Shown piece after piece: positions 27,335 to 36,343 of a stretch of 37,561 nt of DNA (positions are counted from its first letter, which is position 1; the number at the start of each line of letters is the position of its first letter). This stretch comes from an uncultured Clostridia bacterium (GTDB taxonomy: Bacteria > Bacillota > Clostridia > Oscillospirales > Oscillospiraceae), in the NCBI GenBank assembly GCA_947367115.1, contig CANBCW010000017.1:1-37561 (forward strand), in the 5' to 3' direction. Under the pieces are notes generated by a model. The model worked only from the letters and a program-made list of their open reading frames with translations, made no database searches and had not been told where the DNA came from. Both the position numbers and the translations under genes were made by a program.

Positions 27335-27645
27335 ACGACCTCCTTGATTTGAACTAATTTATCGATACCGGATGCCCGGAATACCTTCATTGGCTGCTCT
27401 GTCAAACCGTCCAGAACCAGCGTCCCCTCGATCTGGGTCATGCTGCGCAGCGCGTTGATGACCACGGCTATTCCCGAGGAATCCACAAAAGAAACATCCT
27501 GAAAATCCAGCACGCAGACCGATGGAGTATAGGCTTCGATCTTGGCGGCAATGGATTGGATATAGTGCTTGGCGCAATGGTGATCGATCTCGCCGGTCAG
27601 CGCCACCGTTAAACGTCCATCCTGCAGGAAACTGGTAAATTGCAT
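27331..27645 (-). CDS. spoIIAA: anti-sigma F factor antagonist SpoIIAA
   Basis: The 104-residue STAS-domain protein binds SpoIIAB when unphosphorylated and frees SigF in the forespore. The phosphorylation loop FVDSSGIAVV at about 53-62 keeps the DSSG signature, and GEIDHHCAK near 18-26 is typical. AAGGAGG precedes ATG 27645. It is the first gene of the operon and lies directly after the valS terminators. Confidence 0.95.
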   Translation of the reverse strand: MQFTSFLQDGRLTVALTGEIDHHCAKHYIQSIAAKIEAYTPSVCVLDFQDVSFVDSSGIAVVINALRSMTQIEGTLVLDGLTEQPMKVFRASGIDKLVQIKEVV

Positions 27646-27677
27646 AAATCGGTTCCTCCTTCATTTTTAGCATCAAC

Positions 27678-27706
27678 AGTATAAAAAAAGCCGACTGGAT
27701 TTACAG
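27678..27706 (-). promoter_or_regulatory. possible promoter of spoIIA inside the valS terminator
   Basis: On the minus strand TATACT (27683-27678) abuts the terminator T-run. The best -35 at 17-nt spacing is the weak TGTAAA (27706-27701), in the hairpin loop. No sigma-H like AGGA/GAAT pair is seen. Confidence 0.25.
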
Positions 27707-27710
27707 TCGG
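27683..27710 (-). terminator. second terminator of valS
   Basis: The 7-bp stem CCGACTG/CAGTCGG with a 6-nt loop is followed by seven Ts on the minus strand, 37 nt before spoIIAA. Confidence 0.7.
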
Positions 27711-27723
27711 AAATGGGAACGAT

Positions 27724-27760
27724 TAAAAAAAGAATGGCTGCTGCGAAGAACGCAGCAGCC
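27724..27760 (-). terminator. first terminator of valS
   Basis: The perfect 10-bp stem GGCTGCTGCG/CGCAGCAGCC with a 5-nt loop is followed on the minus strand by ATTC and then seven to eight Ts. Confidence 0.75.
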
Positions 27761-27772
27761 AAAAATATGAAA

Positions 27773-30415
27773 TTACAGCTTTTCCATCGCCGACAGGCTC
27801 TGCTCGAGCTGAGCGATCAAATCACGGTGTTTTGCAGCCTTTTCACGCTCGGCGTTGACCACCGCCTCAGGCGCTCTGGAAACGAATTTTTCATTGCTGA
27901 GCTTTGCCTCCAGAGAGGAAAGGAATTTCCGGGCATTGTCCAGTTCCTTGGTGATCCGGGCGATCTCCTTCTCCACGTCCACAAGCTGTCCCATGGGGAT
28001 ATAGAGTTTTGCATCGGCGGTGGTAATAGTCACCATACCGTCCAGATTCTCAGGCTCCGCATCCAGCATGGTCACCTCGTCGGCATAGGCCAGACGCTGC
28101 AGGAAGCCCTCACCCTCGGCAAAAATCTGCTTCTTGGCAGACAGGATAAACAGTGCCGCCTTCTTGCTGGGAGGCACGTTCATTTCCGTGCGGCGGGCGC
28201 GGATGGCACGGATGGCTTCCATAACAGACTCCATCTGGTTTTCCTCTGCCTTAAAGGCCAGATCTGCACGGTACTCAGGCCACTGGGCGATGATCAGTGC
28301 CTCGCCCTCGTGGGGAATAGACTGCCAGATCTCTTCAGTGATGAAGGGCATGAAGGGGTGCAGCAGCCGCAGCACCTGATCCAGCACATACACCAGCACC
28401 TGCATGGCAGTCTGCTTGCGGTCGGCATTCTCGGAGTACAAACGAGCCTTGGTCAGCTCGATATACCAGTCACAATAGGTATCCCAAATGAAGTCATAGA
28501 CCTTCTGAATGGCAACACCAAGCTCATACTTTTCCATGTTCTCGGTGACATCGGCAATCAAGCTGTTCAGCTTAGACAGCACCCACTTGTCAGCGATTTC
28601 AAGGGTTTCCAATGCGGGCAGTTCGTTCTTTACATCTCCGCCCAGATTCATCAGCACATAACGGCTGGCATTCCAAAGCTTGTTGGCAAAGTTGCGCATG
28701 GCTTCGCACCGCTCAACATAGAAGCGCATATCGTTTCCGGGACTGTTGCCGGTGACCATGTTCATGCGCAGGGCATCGCAGCCGTACTTTTCGATCATCT
28801 CCAGCGGATCGATGCCATTGCCCAAGCTCTTGGACATCTTGCGGCCCTTATCATCACGGACTAGGCCGTGGATCAGCACGGTGTGGAAAGGTGTCTTGCC
28901 GGTATGCTCACAGCCGGAGAAGATCATTCTGGCGACCCAGAAGAAGATAATGTCGTATCCGGTGACCAGAACGTCGGTTGGATAGAATTTCTTCAGGTCC
29001 TCGGTATTTTCAGGCCAGCCCAAAGTCTCAAAGGGCCACAGAGCGGAACTGAACCAGGTATCCAGCACATCCTCTTCCCGGGTGATATGGGCACTGCCGC
29101 ACTTTTCACACTGGCAGGCATCTTCCCTGGAAACGGTAATATGACCGCAGTCAGCACAGGTCCAGGCAGGAATTTGATGACCCCACCAAAGCTGACGAGA
29201 GATGCACCAGTCACGGACATTTTCCATCCAGTTCATATAGGTCTTGGAGAAGCGGTCGGGCACGAACTTGGTCTCACCGTCTCTGACCACGCGAATCGCT
29301 TCCTCTGCCAGAGGCTTCATCTTCACAAACCACTGAGCGGAAATGATGGGCTCCACATCCTTGTGGCAGCGGTAGCAGGTGCCAACATTATGGGCGTGAT
29401 CCTCGATCTTCACCAGATAACCGCCAGCCTCCAAATCTGCAACGATCTGCTTTCTGGCATCATAGCGATCCATACCGAAATACTTGCCACCCAGCTCATT
29501 GACCTTACCGTTGTCATCCAGCACGCGGATAACCTCAAGGTTGTGCCGCAGACCTACCTCGAAGTCGTTGGGATCATGGGCAGGAGTCATCTTAACGCAG
29601 CCTGTGCCGAATTCCATCTCGGCATAGTCGTCAGCCACAATGGGGATCTCCTTGTTCACCAAGGGCAGGATGACCGTTTTGCCAACGATATCCTTATAGC
29701 GCTCGTCGTTGGGATTGACGCAGACACCGGTATCACCCAGCATCGTTTCAGGCCGGGTGGTAGCGACCACGACCTCTCCGGTGCCGTCGGCCAGCGGATA
29801 GCGGATATGCCACAGATGGCCGGGCTTGTCCACGTACTCGACTTCAGCATCACTCAGCGCGGTAACGCAGTTGGGGCACCAGTTGATGATTCGGCTGCCC
29901 TTATAAATCAGCCCCTTTTCATACAGGGACACAAACACCTCACGGACTGCCTTGGAGCAGCCCTCGTCCATGGTGAACCGCGAACGCTCCCAGTCGCAGG
30001 ACGCGCCCAGCTTCTTCTGCTGCTCGACGATCCGGTTACCGAACTTCTGCTTCCAGTCCCAGACACGCTCCAGGAACTTCTCCCGACCCAGATCGTAACG
30101 GCTCAAGCCCTCATTTTTGCGCAGCTCTTCTTCCACCTTGATCTGGGTGGCGATGCCGGCATGGTCTACACCAGGGATCCACAGTGCATCGTAGCCCTGC
30201 ATCCGCTTGAAGCGGATCAGGGTATCCTGCAGGGTCGCGTCCATGGCGTGACCCATGTGGAGCTGACCGGTAACATTTGGTGGCGGCATAACAATGGTGA
30301 AGGGCTTCGCGCCTTCCTTTCCCTGGGGTTTGAAGTAGCCATTCTCTTCCCACATTTTGTAGATCTCGTTTTCGACTTGCTGAGGCTCATACACCTTCGG
30401 CAGTTCTCTTGCCAT
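27773..30415 (-). CDS. valS: valyl-tRNA synthetase
   Basis: The 880-residue class I synthetase charges tRNA-Val and edits misactivated threonine. It has the HIGH-type motif [16 protein letters not shown] near 43-58, the large CP1 editing domain, the [12 protein letters not shown] motif near 520, an anticodon-binding domain and the C-terminal coiled coil ([20 protein letters not shown]). A zinc ribbon CADCGH...CEKCG lies near 425-445. ATG 30415 has AAGGAG 9 nt upstream; the longer frame runs through the T-box terminator and is rejected. Expression is controlled by the T-box leader at 30439-30674. Confidence 0.97.
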   Translation of the reverse strand: MARELPKVYEPQQVENEIYKMWEENGYFKPQGKEGAKPFTIVMPPPNVTGQLHMGHAMDATLQDTLIRFKRMQGYDALWIPGVDHAGIATQIKVEEELRKNEGLSRYDLGREKFLERVWDWKQKFGNRIVEQQKKLGASCDWERSRFTMDEGCSKAVREVFVSLYEKGLIYKGSRIINWCPNCVTALSDAEVEYVDKPGHLWHIRYPLADGTGEVVVATTRPETMLGDTGVCVNPNDERYKDIVGKTVILPLVNKEIPIVADDYAEMEFGTGCVKMTPAHDPNDFEVGLRHNLEVIRVLDDNGKVNELGGKYFGMDRYDARKQIVADLEAGGYLVKIEDHAHNVGTCYRCHKDVEPIISAQWFVKMKPLAEEAIRVVRDGETKFVPDRFSKTYMNWMENVRDWCISRQLWWGHQIPAWTCADCGHITVSREDACQCEKCGSAHITREEDVLDTWFSSALWPFETLGWPENTEDLKKFYPTDVLVTGYDIIFFWVARMIFSGCEHTGKTPFHTVLIHGLVRDDKGRKMSKSLGNGIDPLEMIEKYGCDALRMNMVTGNSPGNDMRFYVERCEAMRNFANKLWNASRYVLMNLGGDVKNELPALETLEIADKWVLSKLNSLIADVTENMEKYELGVAIQKVYDFIWDTYCDWYIELTKARLYSENADRKQTAMQVLVYVLDQVLRLLHPFMPFITEEIWQSIPHEGEALIIAQWPEYRADLAFKAEENQMESVMEAIRAIRARRTEMNVPPSKKAALFILSAKKQIFAEGEGFLQRLAYADEVTMLDAEPENLDGMVTITTADAKLYIPMGQLVDVEKEIARITKELDNARKFLSSLEAKLSNEKFVSRAPEAVVNAEREKAAKHRDLIAQLEQSLSAMEKL

Positions 30416-30438
30416 ATCAATACACTCCTTTGCAAAAT

Positions 30439-30674
30439 AAGAAACGCCCTGAGAGCTTTCACTCTCAGGGCGAAAAATCATCTTTCCGCGGTACCACCTG
30501 AATTCCCGAAATGGGCACTCGAATGCTGTAACGGGCATACCCGGTCTCCCCTACTTATGTTTCAGGGAAACTGCTCCGGGGCGACCATCCGCGGCTTCTC
30601 CGTATGCGCTCACAGCAAAACGCGCAATTCTCTGAACGGAAACAGGGGCGGAACCTCCCCATCTCAACATTTAC
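30439..30674 (-). promoter_or_regulatory. T-box riboswitch of valS
   Basis: The leader of about 240 nt contains the T-box sequence AGGTGGTACCGCGG (30499-30486) followed by a strong terminator, CGCCCTGAGAG/CTCTCAGGGCG (30445-30472) with a T-rich tail. Uncharged tRNA-Val would pair with the T-box and favour the antiterminator. A GTC triplet upstream (around 30588) could be the specifier, but I could not fold Stem I with certainty. Confidence 0.85.
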
Positions 30675-30680
30675 CATGAT

Positions 30681-30709
30681 AAAATAGCACAATTTTCCCT
30701 GAATGTCAA
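30681..30709 (-). promoter_or_regulatory. promoter of the valS T-box transcript
   Basis: On the minus strand a perfect TTGACA (30709-30704) and TATTTT (30686-30681) are separated by 17 nt. It lies 8 nt from the divergent -35 box of the glycosyltransferase gene. Confidence 0.75.
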
Positions 30710-30716
30710 TGCAAAC

Positions 30717-30745
30717 TTGACGCAATTCGATTTCTGGCATATAAT
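30717..30745 (+). promoter_or_regulatory. promoter of the glycosyltransferase gene
   Basis: TTGACG (30717-30722) and a perfect TATAAT (30740-30745) are 17 nt apart, with a start near 30752. Confidence 0.8.
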
Positions 30746-30777
30746 AAACGTGATATTATGGTGGTGAGCTGATTATT

Positions 30778-31716
30778 ATGAAACTATCACTTGTTGTCCC
30801 CTGCTATAATGAAGCGGGGAACGTAACAGCGTTTCTGGATGCCGTCCTCTCCGCATTTAACGGATGCGGCTATGATTATGAGATCGTATTTGTCGATGAC
30901 GGCAGCAAAGACGCGACTTTGCACAATCTCAAAAAGCTGTACAACGCGCAAAAATGTCCCATTAAGGTCATATCCTTCTCCCGGAACTTCGGCAAGGAAT
31001 CTGCCATTTATGCGGGAATGGAGCACGCCGAGGGTGATTATATCTCCCTGATCGATGCTGACCTGCAGCAGAGACCGGAGATCGTTTTGGATATGGTCAA
31101 GCTCCTGGACGAAGATCCGGAATGTGATGTAATTGCCGCCTATCAGGATCGCCGGGGCGAAGGCAAGGTGCTGTCCTTCTTTAAAAAGCGCTTTTACAGC
31201 ATCATCAATCACCTGTCCGACGTGAACCTTCACGCCGATGCCAGTGATTTCCGCACTTTCCGCCGGAGTGTGCGGGATAGTCTGCTGGAGCTGGCCGAGT
31301 ACCACCGGTTCTCCAAGGGTCTGTTCGCATGGGTCGGATATGAGACCCGCTTCATTCCCTACACTGCCTGTGAGCGTCATTCCGGCAAAACAAAATGGAG
31401 CTTCCGCAAGCTGATGAACTATGCCATTGAGGGCATCATCGGCTTCTCCACAAAGCCACTGCGATACTCCATTTATATCGGCACCCTAACCGCTGTAGCA
31501 GCAGTCCTGTATCTGCTGTGGGTCATAATTGAAAAACTGATCTGGGGTATTGATATCCCCGGCTACGCCACCATCATCGTGCTGATCCTGCTGCTGGGCA
31601 GCATTCAGCTATTCTGTATCGGCATCATCGGCGAGTATGTAGGCCGTACCTTTGAGCAAAGCAAAAACCGCCCGGTGTATATTGCCAAAGCTATTCTGAA
31701 ACCAGAGGATGAATGA
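30778..31716 (+). CDS. family 2 membrane glycosyltransferase (GtrB/DPM1-like)
   Basis: The 312-residue protein has a GT-A catalytic domain with VVPCYNEAGNV at 6-16, the nucleotide-sugar aspartates FVDDGSKD near 39-46 and LIDADLQQRPE near 91-101. Two C-terminal membrane helices lie at about 233-258 and 268-293. This layout matches polyprenyl-phosphate sugar transferases such as GtrB, CsbB and YkoT, which load glucose or a similar sugar on a lipid carrier for wall or teichoic acid modification. No flippase or acceptor transferase gene lies nearby. The promoter is strong, while the ribosome site (GGTGG/GTGAG) is modest. The sugar is unknown. Confidence 0.85.
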   Translation: MKLSLVVPCYNEAGNVTAFLDAVLSAFNGCGYDYEIVFVDDGSKDATLHNLKKLYNAQKCPIKVISFSRNFGKESAIYAGMEHAEGDYISLIDADLQQRPEIVLDMVKLLDEDPECDVIAAYQDRRGEGKVLSFFKKRFYSIINHLSDVNLHADASDFRTFRRSVRDSLLELAEYHRFSKGLFAWVGYETRFIPYTACERHSGKTKWSFRKLMNYAIEGIIGFSTKPLRYSIYIGTLTAVAAVLYLLWVIIEKLIWGIDIPGYATIIVLILLLGSIQLFCIGIIGEYVGRTFEQSKNRPVYIAKAILKPEDE

Positions 31717-31718
31717 AT

Positions 31719-31750
31719 CAAAAGGCCGCAGCACAAGCTGCGGCCTTTTA
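31719..31750. terminator. bidirectional terminator between glycosyltransferase and yajC
   Basis: AAAGGCCGCAGC and GCTGCGGCCTTT form a perfect 12-bp stem with a 4-nt loop, flanked by T-runs on both strands. It serves both convergent genes. Confidence 0.8.
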
Positions 31751-31761
31751 CACTAGAGTAA

Positions 31762-32112
31762 TTACTTTTCCTTCTTCTTGGCCTTCTCAGCCTTTTTGGC
31801 AGCGACAGCCTTAGCCTTAGCTTCCTGAGCTTTCTTAGCCTCTTCCTTCGCTGCTTCAACAGCGGTATCATTGGTAGACAGCGCCCACTTCGCGAACTCG
31901 ATGCGAACCTGATCCGCACTGGTCTCGATGGTAAACTTATCGTCCTTCACGTTCACCACAGTACCGACGATGCCGCCGATGGTGGTGATCTTGTCGCCGT
32001 TCTTCAGGGAAGAACGCATCTGCTCCGCTTCCTTCTTGCGCTTGTTTTCGGGGCGGATCAGCATAAAGTAGAAAACGCCGATCATAACTACCAGCATGAT
32101 AATGGTTTCCAT
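31762..32112 (-). CDS. yajC: preprotein translocase accessory subunit YajC
   Basis: The 116-residue protein has one membrane helix (about 2-20) followed by the YajC core RPENKRKKEAEQMRSSLKNGDKITTIGGIVGTVVNV. YajC associates with SecDF in protein export. The last ~35 residues are a Lys/Ala/Glu-rich low-complexity tail, longer than usual. AAGGAG precedes ATG 32112. It lies after tgt, the classic queA-tgt-yajC order, but has its own promoter candidate. Confidence 0.95.
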   Translation of the reverse strand: METIIMLVVMIGVFYFMLIRPENKRKKEAEQMRSSLKNGDKITTIGGIVGTVVNVKDDKFTIETSADQVRIEFAKWALSTNDTAVEAAKEEAKKAQEAKAKAVAAKKAEKAKKKEK

Positions 32113-32144
32113 TGGTATACTCCTTTTCGTTCTTAATCACGTTC

Positions 32145-32172
32145 ATTATATCATCGCGTCCGTAAAAAGCAA
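32145..32172 (-). promoter_or_regulatory. promoter of yajC
   Basis: On the minus strand TTGCTT (32172-32167) and a perfect TATAAT (32150-32145) are separated by 16 nt, with a start near 32138. Confidence 0.5.
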
Positions 32173-32179
32173 GCATAAT

Positions 32180-33310
32180 TTAGATGCGCTGGCTTAATTT
32201 AACAGAATATTCACGACGGAATTCCTCAAACCGTCCCTCATCCAGTGCCTGACGAATCCGCTCCATCAGTTTGTTATAAAAATACAGGTTATGCATGACA
32301 CTCAGCCGCATGGCCAGCATTTCCTCCGCAACGAACAGATGTCGGATATAAGCACGGCTGTACCGGCGGCAGACCGGACAATCGCACTTCGGGTCAATGG
32401 GGTTCAGATCCGTGGCATACTTTGCGTTTTTCAGATTAATGGCTCCATCCCAAGTGAACAAACGAGCGTGGCGGGCATTCCGGGCAGGCATGACGCAGTC
32501 AAAGAAATCCACGCCCCGAGCCACCGCCTCAATGATATTGCTGGGCGTGCCGACACCCATAAGGTAACGGGTCTTGTCCGCGGGCATGTAGGGCTCCACC
32601 GCTTCGATGATGTCATACATCTCCTGCGCCGTTTCGCCTACAGCAAGGCCGCCGATGGCATAGCCCGGAAGATTCAGCTCCGCGATCCGCTTCATGTGAT
32701 CCACCCGGATATCGGCATAGGTTCCGCCCTGATTGATGCCCCAAAGCATCTGCTGGGGGTTAACGGTATCCGGCAGCGCATTCAGGCGGGCATTTTCCTC
32801 CTTGCAGCGCACCAGCCAGCGGTACGTGCGGTCGACACTTTTCTGCACATAATCCCGCGGCGCGGGATTTTCGATACATTCATCAAAAGCCATGCAAATA
32901 TCGCTGCCCAGATTGGACTGGATCTGCATGCTTTCCTCCGGCCCCATAAAGATCTTCCGCCCGTCGATGTGGGAAGAGAAATATACGCCCTCCTCCTTGA
33001 TTCTGCGCAGGCTGGACAGGCTGAACACCTGGAAGCCGCCGGAATCCGTCAGGATCGGGCCATCCCAGGTCATAAACTTATGCAGGCCGCCGCACTCCTT
33101 TACCAGCTTATCGCCGGGCCGCAGATGCAGGTGATAGGTATTGGACAGCTCTACCTGACAGCCGATATTCTTCAGATCCTCCGCGCTCAGAGCGCCCTTG
33201 ATGGCACCCTGTGTGCCTACATTCATAAAAACTGGGGTCTGGACGGTGCCATGAGCACAGGTGAACTCACCCCGCCGGGCTTTCCCCTCGGTTTTCATTA
33301 ATTTGAACAT
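32180..33310 (-). CDS. tgt: queuine/preQ1 tRNA-ribosyltransferase
   Basis: The 376-residue enzyme exchanges G34 of tRNAs with GUN anticodons for preQ1. The base-binding Asp89 lies in TDSGGFQVFSL; the nucleophile aspartate follows in FFDCVMPARNARH near 263-275. The zinc site is CDCPVCRRYSRAYIRHL near 306-322. ATG 33310 has AGGAG 8-9 nt upstream and overlaps the upstream hydrolase stop by one base (TAATG). It works with QueA, which acts on the preQ1-modified tRNA. Confidence 0.97.
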   Translation of the reverse strand: MFKLMKTEGKARRGEFTCAHGTVQTPVFMNVGTQGAIKGALSAEDLKNIGCQVELSNTYHLHLRPGDKLVKECGGLHKFMTWDGPILTDSGGFQVFSLSSLRRIKEEGVYFSSHIDGRKIFMGPEESMQIQSNLGSDICMAFDECIENPAPRDYVQKSVDRTYRWLVRCKEENARLNALPDTVNPQQMLWGINQGGTYADIRVDHMKRIAELNLPGYAIGGLAVGETAQEMYDIIEAVEPYMPADKTRYLMGVGTPSNIIEAVARGVDFFDCVMPARNARHARLFTWDGAINLKNAKYATDLNPIDPKCDCPVCRRYSRAYIRHLFVAEEMLAMRLSVMHNLYFYNKLMERIRQALDEGRFEEFRREYSVKLSQRI

Positions 33311-34221
33311 TACGTTATCTCCTGTTTATATGATAGATCAGATTTCATGTGCCGATCTATAAACCCCCGGATAGCGGTCTGGTACATCTGCGTTTGCTTG
33401 TACATACCGTTACCATGATTGCACCCAGGGAGGATCAGCACAGTCGTTGGCTTCGGATTGCGCACTTTTATCGCATCAAGGATTTCATTCATATTTTCAT
33501 TACTGCCAGCAGTCAAAAGCAACGGATATTTGCATCGGCAGATATTTTCCACCCGGTCATAGTCCGCTGGGTCTGCAGAAAACTCCTTTTGGAACCGATC
33601 ACGAAGATGGCCTAAAATCTTTTCCTGCCCATTCTTAAACGTCCCATAGGTGACAGCCTTGAAAAATTCCGGAACACTGGGGCTGGGGGCATCTGCCAGC
33701 AGACACATAACGTTTTTCATATCCATCGTGGCCAGATCCAACACAATTCCACCGCCCATAGACAAGCCGTGAATTAAAATCTGCCCATTAGGATGGCGTT
33801 CATTGACCAAATCCACCCATTGCAGCATATCCTGATTCTCCATTGGGCCGAAGGAAAGATATTTACCCTGACTGGGGCCATGAGCCCGCAGATATGGTAC
33901 AAGAACATTAAATCCAAGGCTATGGTAAAACAAACCGGGATAAGCAGATTCGCGCTCCGCATGACTGGTGTAGCCATGAACCCAAATGACCGTCTGATCG
34001 CTGCAGCCGGGATAATAAACTCCCTTCAGAGCAAGGCCGTCGTGGCTGGTGATCTTCCAATCTTCATGGGGCAACTGTTTGATCTCGGCCAGAGAGTTAT
34101 GGACAGTGGTGATGGTATCGTACCAGCTATCCTCAGGTCCTACCATTTTGTAGGCCTTGTCGATATTGTGCCGCTTCATCAGCACCTCAAATAAAATATT
34201 GGCCTTCAATTTTTCCAGCAT
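33310..34221 (-). CDS. alpha/beta hydrolase of the BAAT/serine aminopeptidase type
   Basis: A 303-residue alpha/beta hydrolase. The oxyanion segment VIWVHGYTSHAERE is near 79-92, the nucleophile elbow GLSMGG near 152-157 (Ser154), and the acid and histidine lie in the C-terminal third (LTAGSNENMNE and LPGCNHGNGMYKQ). There is no signal peptide. The fold is shared by many Firmicutes cytoplasmic hydrolases similar to YqkD and FrsA-like proteins, whose substrates are unknown. ATG 34221 has AGAGG 7 nt upstream; the GTG at 34236 overlaps that site. It is inserted between queA and tgt, with coupled ends on both sides. Confidence 0.82.
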   Translation of the reverse strand: MLEKLKANILFEVLMKRHNIDKAYKMVGPEDSWYDTITTVHNSLAEIKQLPHEDWKITSHDGLALKGVYYPGCSDQTVIWVHGYTSHAERESAYPGLFYHSLGFNVLVPYLRAHGPSQGKYLSFGPMENQDMLQWVDLVNERHPNGQILIHGLSMGGGIVLDLATMDMKNVMCLLADAPSPSVPEFFKAVTYGTFKNGQEKILGHLRDRFQKEFSADPADYDRVENICRCKYPLLLTAGSNENMNEILDAIKVRNPKPTTVLILPGCNHGNGMYKQTQMYQTAIRGFIDRHMKSDLSYKQEIT

Positions 34222-34232
34222 CTTTTTACCTC

Positions 34233-35255
34233 TCACAGAACCAGCATGGCATCTCCAAAACTGAAAAAGCGATAACGCTCTCTGACCGCCTCTTCGTAAG
34301 CATTGAGTACATGTTCACGCCCTGCAAAAGCGGAGACCAGCATCACCAGCGTGCTTTCCGGCAGATGGAAATTGGTGATCAAGCCCTGCATGGCCTTGAA
34401 CTGATAGCCGGGGTAAATGAAGATATCCGTCCACTTGGATTTAGCCTCAAAGCTGCCGTCGTCGTTGACCAGGCTTTCCAGCGTCCGGCACGACGTGGTG
34501 CCCACGCAGATGATCCGTCCGCCGCTGGCTTTGGTTTCATTCAATATTGCCGCAGTTTCAGCCGAGATCATACACAGCTCAGAGTGCATGTGATGATCCG
34601 TGATCTCCTCTGCCTTTACCGGGCGGAAGGTTCCCAATCCAACATGAAGGGTCACAAAAGCGGTTTTTACACCCTTATCTCTTATTTTATCTAACAATTC
34701 ATTGGTGAAATGCAAGCCAGCAGTGGGGGCGGCAGCGGAACCGACCTCTCTGGAATAAACCGTCTGATACCGCTCCTGATCCTTAAGCTCTGCCTTGATA
34801 TAGGGCGGCAGAGGCATCTTACCCAACCGCTCCAGCACCTCCAGAAAAATGCCCTCGTAGTGGAATTCAACCACCCGGTTGCCATCCTCCTGAACAGCGG
34901 CGACTGTAGCAGTCAGCTCTCCGTTGCCGAAAATGACCTGGCTGCCCACCTGCATTTTCCGTCCGGGCTTGCACAGGCATTCCCATTTCTTATCGCCCAG
35001 ATCCCGCAGCAGCAGCACCTCCACCGCGCCGCCGGTGGGACGATGTCCCAGCAGCCGGGCAGGCAGCACCCGGGAGTCATTCATCACCAGGCAGTCACCG
35101 GGCTTCAGATAATCGATCACATCATAAAAATGCCGATGACGCACTGCGCCGGTATCCCTGTCCAGCACCAGCAGCCGGGATGTATCCCGCTGCTCCAGCG
35201 GCGTTTGCGCAATCAGTTCCTCCGGCAGATCATACCAGAAATCACTCGTCTTCAA
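34233..35255 (-). CDS. queA: S-adenosylmethionine:tRNA ribosyltransferase-isomerase
   Basis: The 340-residue enzyme adds the epoxycyclopentane precursor to preQ1-tRNA in queuosine synthesis. Family hallmarks are the start [41 protein letters not shown] near 220-232, [10 protein letters not shown] near 253-262 and the end FSFGDAML. The start is judged to be TTG 35255, with GGAGG 7 nt upstream and the usual MKTSDF-like N-terminus. In-frame ATGs at 35285 and 35279 lie within or at the start of the predicted promoter output and lack ribosome sites. Confidence 0.94.
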   Translation of the reverse strand: MKTSDFWYDLPEELIAQTPLEQRDTSRLLVLDRDTGAVRHRHFYDVIDYLKPGDCLVMNDSRVLPARLLGHRPTGGAVEVLLLRDLGDKKWECLCKPGRKMQVGSQVIFGNGELTATVAAVQEDGNRVVEFHYEGIFLEVLERLGKMPLPPYIKAELKDQERYQTVYSREVGSAAAPTAGLHFTNELLDKIRDKGVKTAFVTLHVGLGTFRPVKAEEITDHHMHSELCMISAETAAILNETKASGGRIICVGTTSCRTLESLVNDDGSFEAKSKWTDIFIYPGYQFKAMQGLITNFHLPESTLVMLVSAFAGREHVLNAYEEAVRERYRFFSFGDAMLVL

Positions 35256-35286
35256 TTCAGATCCTCCAAACACATACATTTGCTTC

Positions 35287-35315
35287 ATTATAGCCCAATT
35301 CTCCATATTTTGCAA
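35287..35315 (-). promoter_or_regulatory. promoter of the queA operon
   Basis: On the minus strand TTGCAA (35315-35310) and a perfect TATAAT (35292-35287) are 17 nt apart, placing the start near 35280, 25 nt before the TTG codon. Confidence 0.65.
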
Positions 35316-35327
35316 CACGCAAAATAT
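35305..35327. repeat. perfect inverted repeat between queA and dapA, operator-like
   Basis: ATATTTTGC (35305-35313) and GCAAAATAT (35319-35327) are perfect inverted copies with a 5-nt spacer. The repeat covers the queA -35 box, so a bound protein could block queA and affect dapA. No regulator gene is nearby. Confidence 0.55.
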
Positions 35328-35364
35328 CCTGTTCCGGCATAGATTGGCGTGGAGGGATGAAACT

Positions 35365-36237
35365 ATGAAGAAACCTTTGTTCACCGGAGCATGCACCGCT
35401 CTGGTCACGCCGTTTTTAGACGGCGAAGTCAACTATCCCATGATGGAGCAGCTTCTGCGGCGGCAAATCGATGCCGGTATCCGGGCCGTGGTGGTCTGCG
35501 GCACCACCGGCGAAGCTCCTACCCTATCCGACGATGAAAAGCTGGAGCTGTTCCATCGCGCGAAAAGTTATGTTGGAAGTGACTGTATGATCATTGCGGG
35601 CACCGGTTCCAACTGCACCTCTCACGCAGCCGAGCTGAGCCTTGCGGCGGAGCAGCTGGGGGTGGATGCCCTGCTGATCGTCAGCCCCTATTACAACAAA
35701 GCCGCCCCGGAGGGACTGGTCGCCCATTACTTAACCATCGCCCATACGGTGAGCCTGCCCATCATCGCCTACAACGTCCCGACCCGAACCGGGGTGGATA
35801 TCCCGGTATCGGTGTGCAAGCGGCTCTCCTCGATCCCCAATATGGCAGGGATCAAGGAAGCGGCCATGGATGTGCGAAAGGTGACAAAGATCTGCCGGGA
35901 ATGTGGCCCAGACTTCGCGGTCTGGAGCGGCAATGACGATCTGACGGTTCCTTCTATCGCTTTAGGCGCACAGGGAGTCATTTCCGTTCTGTCCAATATT
36001 CTGCCTACAGAAATGCAGGCGATGGCGCAGGCAGCCCTGGCCGGGGATCTGGACACCGCCGCCGCCTTGCAGCAGGAGCTGCAGCCCCTTGCGGAGCTGC
36101 TGTTCTGTGAGCCAAACCCCATTCCAGTCAAAGCCTCCATGAAGTATATCGGCTACGACTGCGGTATCCCACGCCTGCCCCTGACGGAGCTTTCAAAGGA
36201 AAACAAGGAAAAATTAAAAAATGCATTGGGAAGATAA
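35365..36237 (+). CDS. dapA: 4-hydroxy-tetrahydrodipicolinate synthase
   Basis: The 290-residue TIM-barrel aldolase condenses pyruvate with aspartate semialdehyde in the lysine and diaminopimelate pathway, which also feeds spore dipicolinate. Schiff-base Lys164 lies in GIKEA. Thr47-Thr48 are in GTTGEAPTL, Tyr136 in YNVPTRTG, and Arg141 binds the substrate carboxylate. Length is standard. ATG 35365 follows GGAGG by 9 nt. It is divergent from queA and its stop codon lies inside the left arm of the MITE-like repeat. Other lysine genes are not in view. Confidence 0.95.
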   Translation: MKKPLFTGACTALVTPFLDGEVNYPMMEQLLRRQIDAGIRAVVVCGTTGEAPTLSDDEKLELFHRAKSYVGSDCMIIAGTGSNCTSHAAELSLAAEQLGVDALLIVSPYYNKAAPEGLVAHYLTIAHTVSLPIIAYNVPTRTGVDIPVSVCKRLSSIPNMAGIKEAAMDVRKVTKICRECGPDFAVWSGNDDLTVPSIALGAQGVISVLSNILPTEMQAMAQAALAGDLDTAAALQQELQPLAELLFCEPNPIPVKASMKYIGYDCGIPRLPLTELSKENKEKLKNALGR

Positions 36238-36326
36238 ATTGTTGTATATGCGATGAAAACACACGCCATCGTAGGGCACGCATTGTATGCGTGCCCTACG
36301 AAAACTACCCTAAACAACAATTTATC
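36233..36326. repeat. MITE-like palindromic element after dapA
   Basis: GATAAATTGTTGT (36233-36245) is repeated inverted as ACAACAATTTATC (36314-36326). Between them, 14-bp arms at 36270-36283 and 36287-36300 form a perfect palindrome with a 3-nt loop. GAA flanks both outer ends and could be a 3-bp target duplication. It contains no open reading frame and the dapA stop codon overlaps the left arm. It may be a small non-autonomous element or an interspersed REP-type repeat. Confidence 0.5.
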
Positions 36327-36343
36327 GAAACGACAATATATTG

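Noticed and set aside
28868..30679. 603-codon open frame on the strand opposite valS
   Set aside because: It lies wholly antisense to the conserved valS gene and its T-box leader, has no recognisable domain and no ribosome site, and reflects codon bias of valS.
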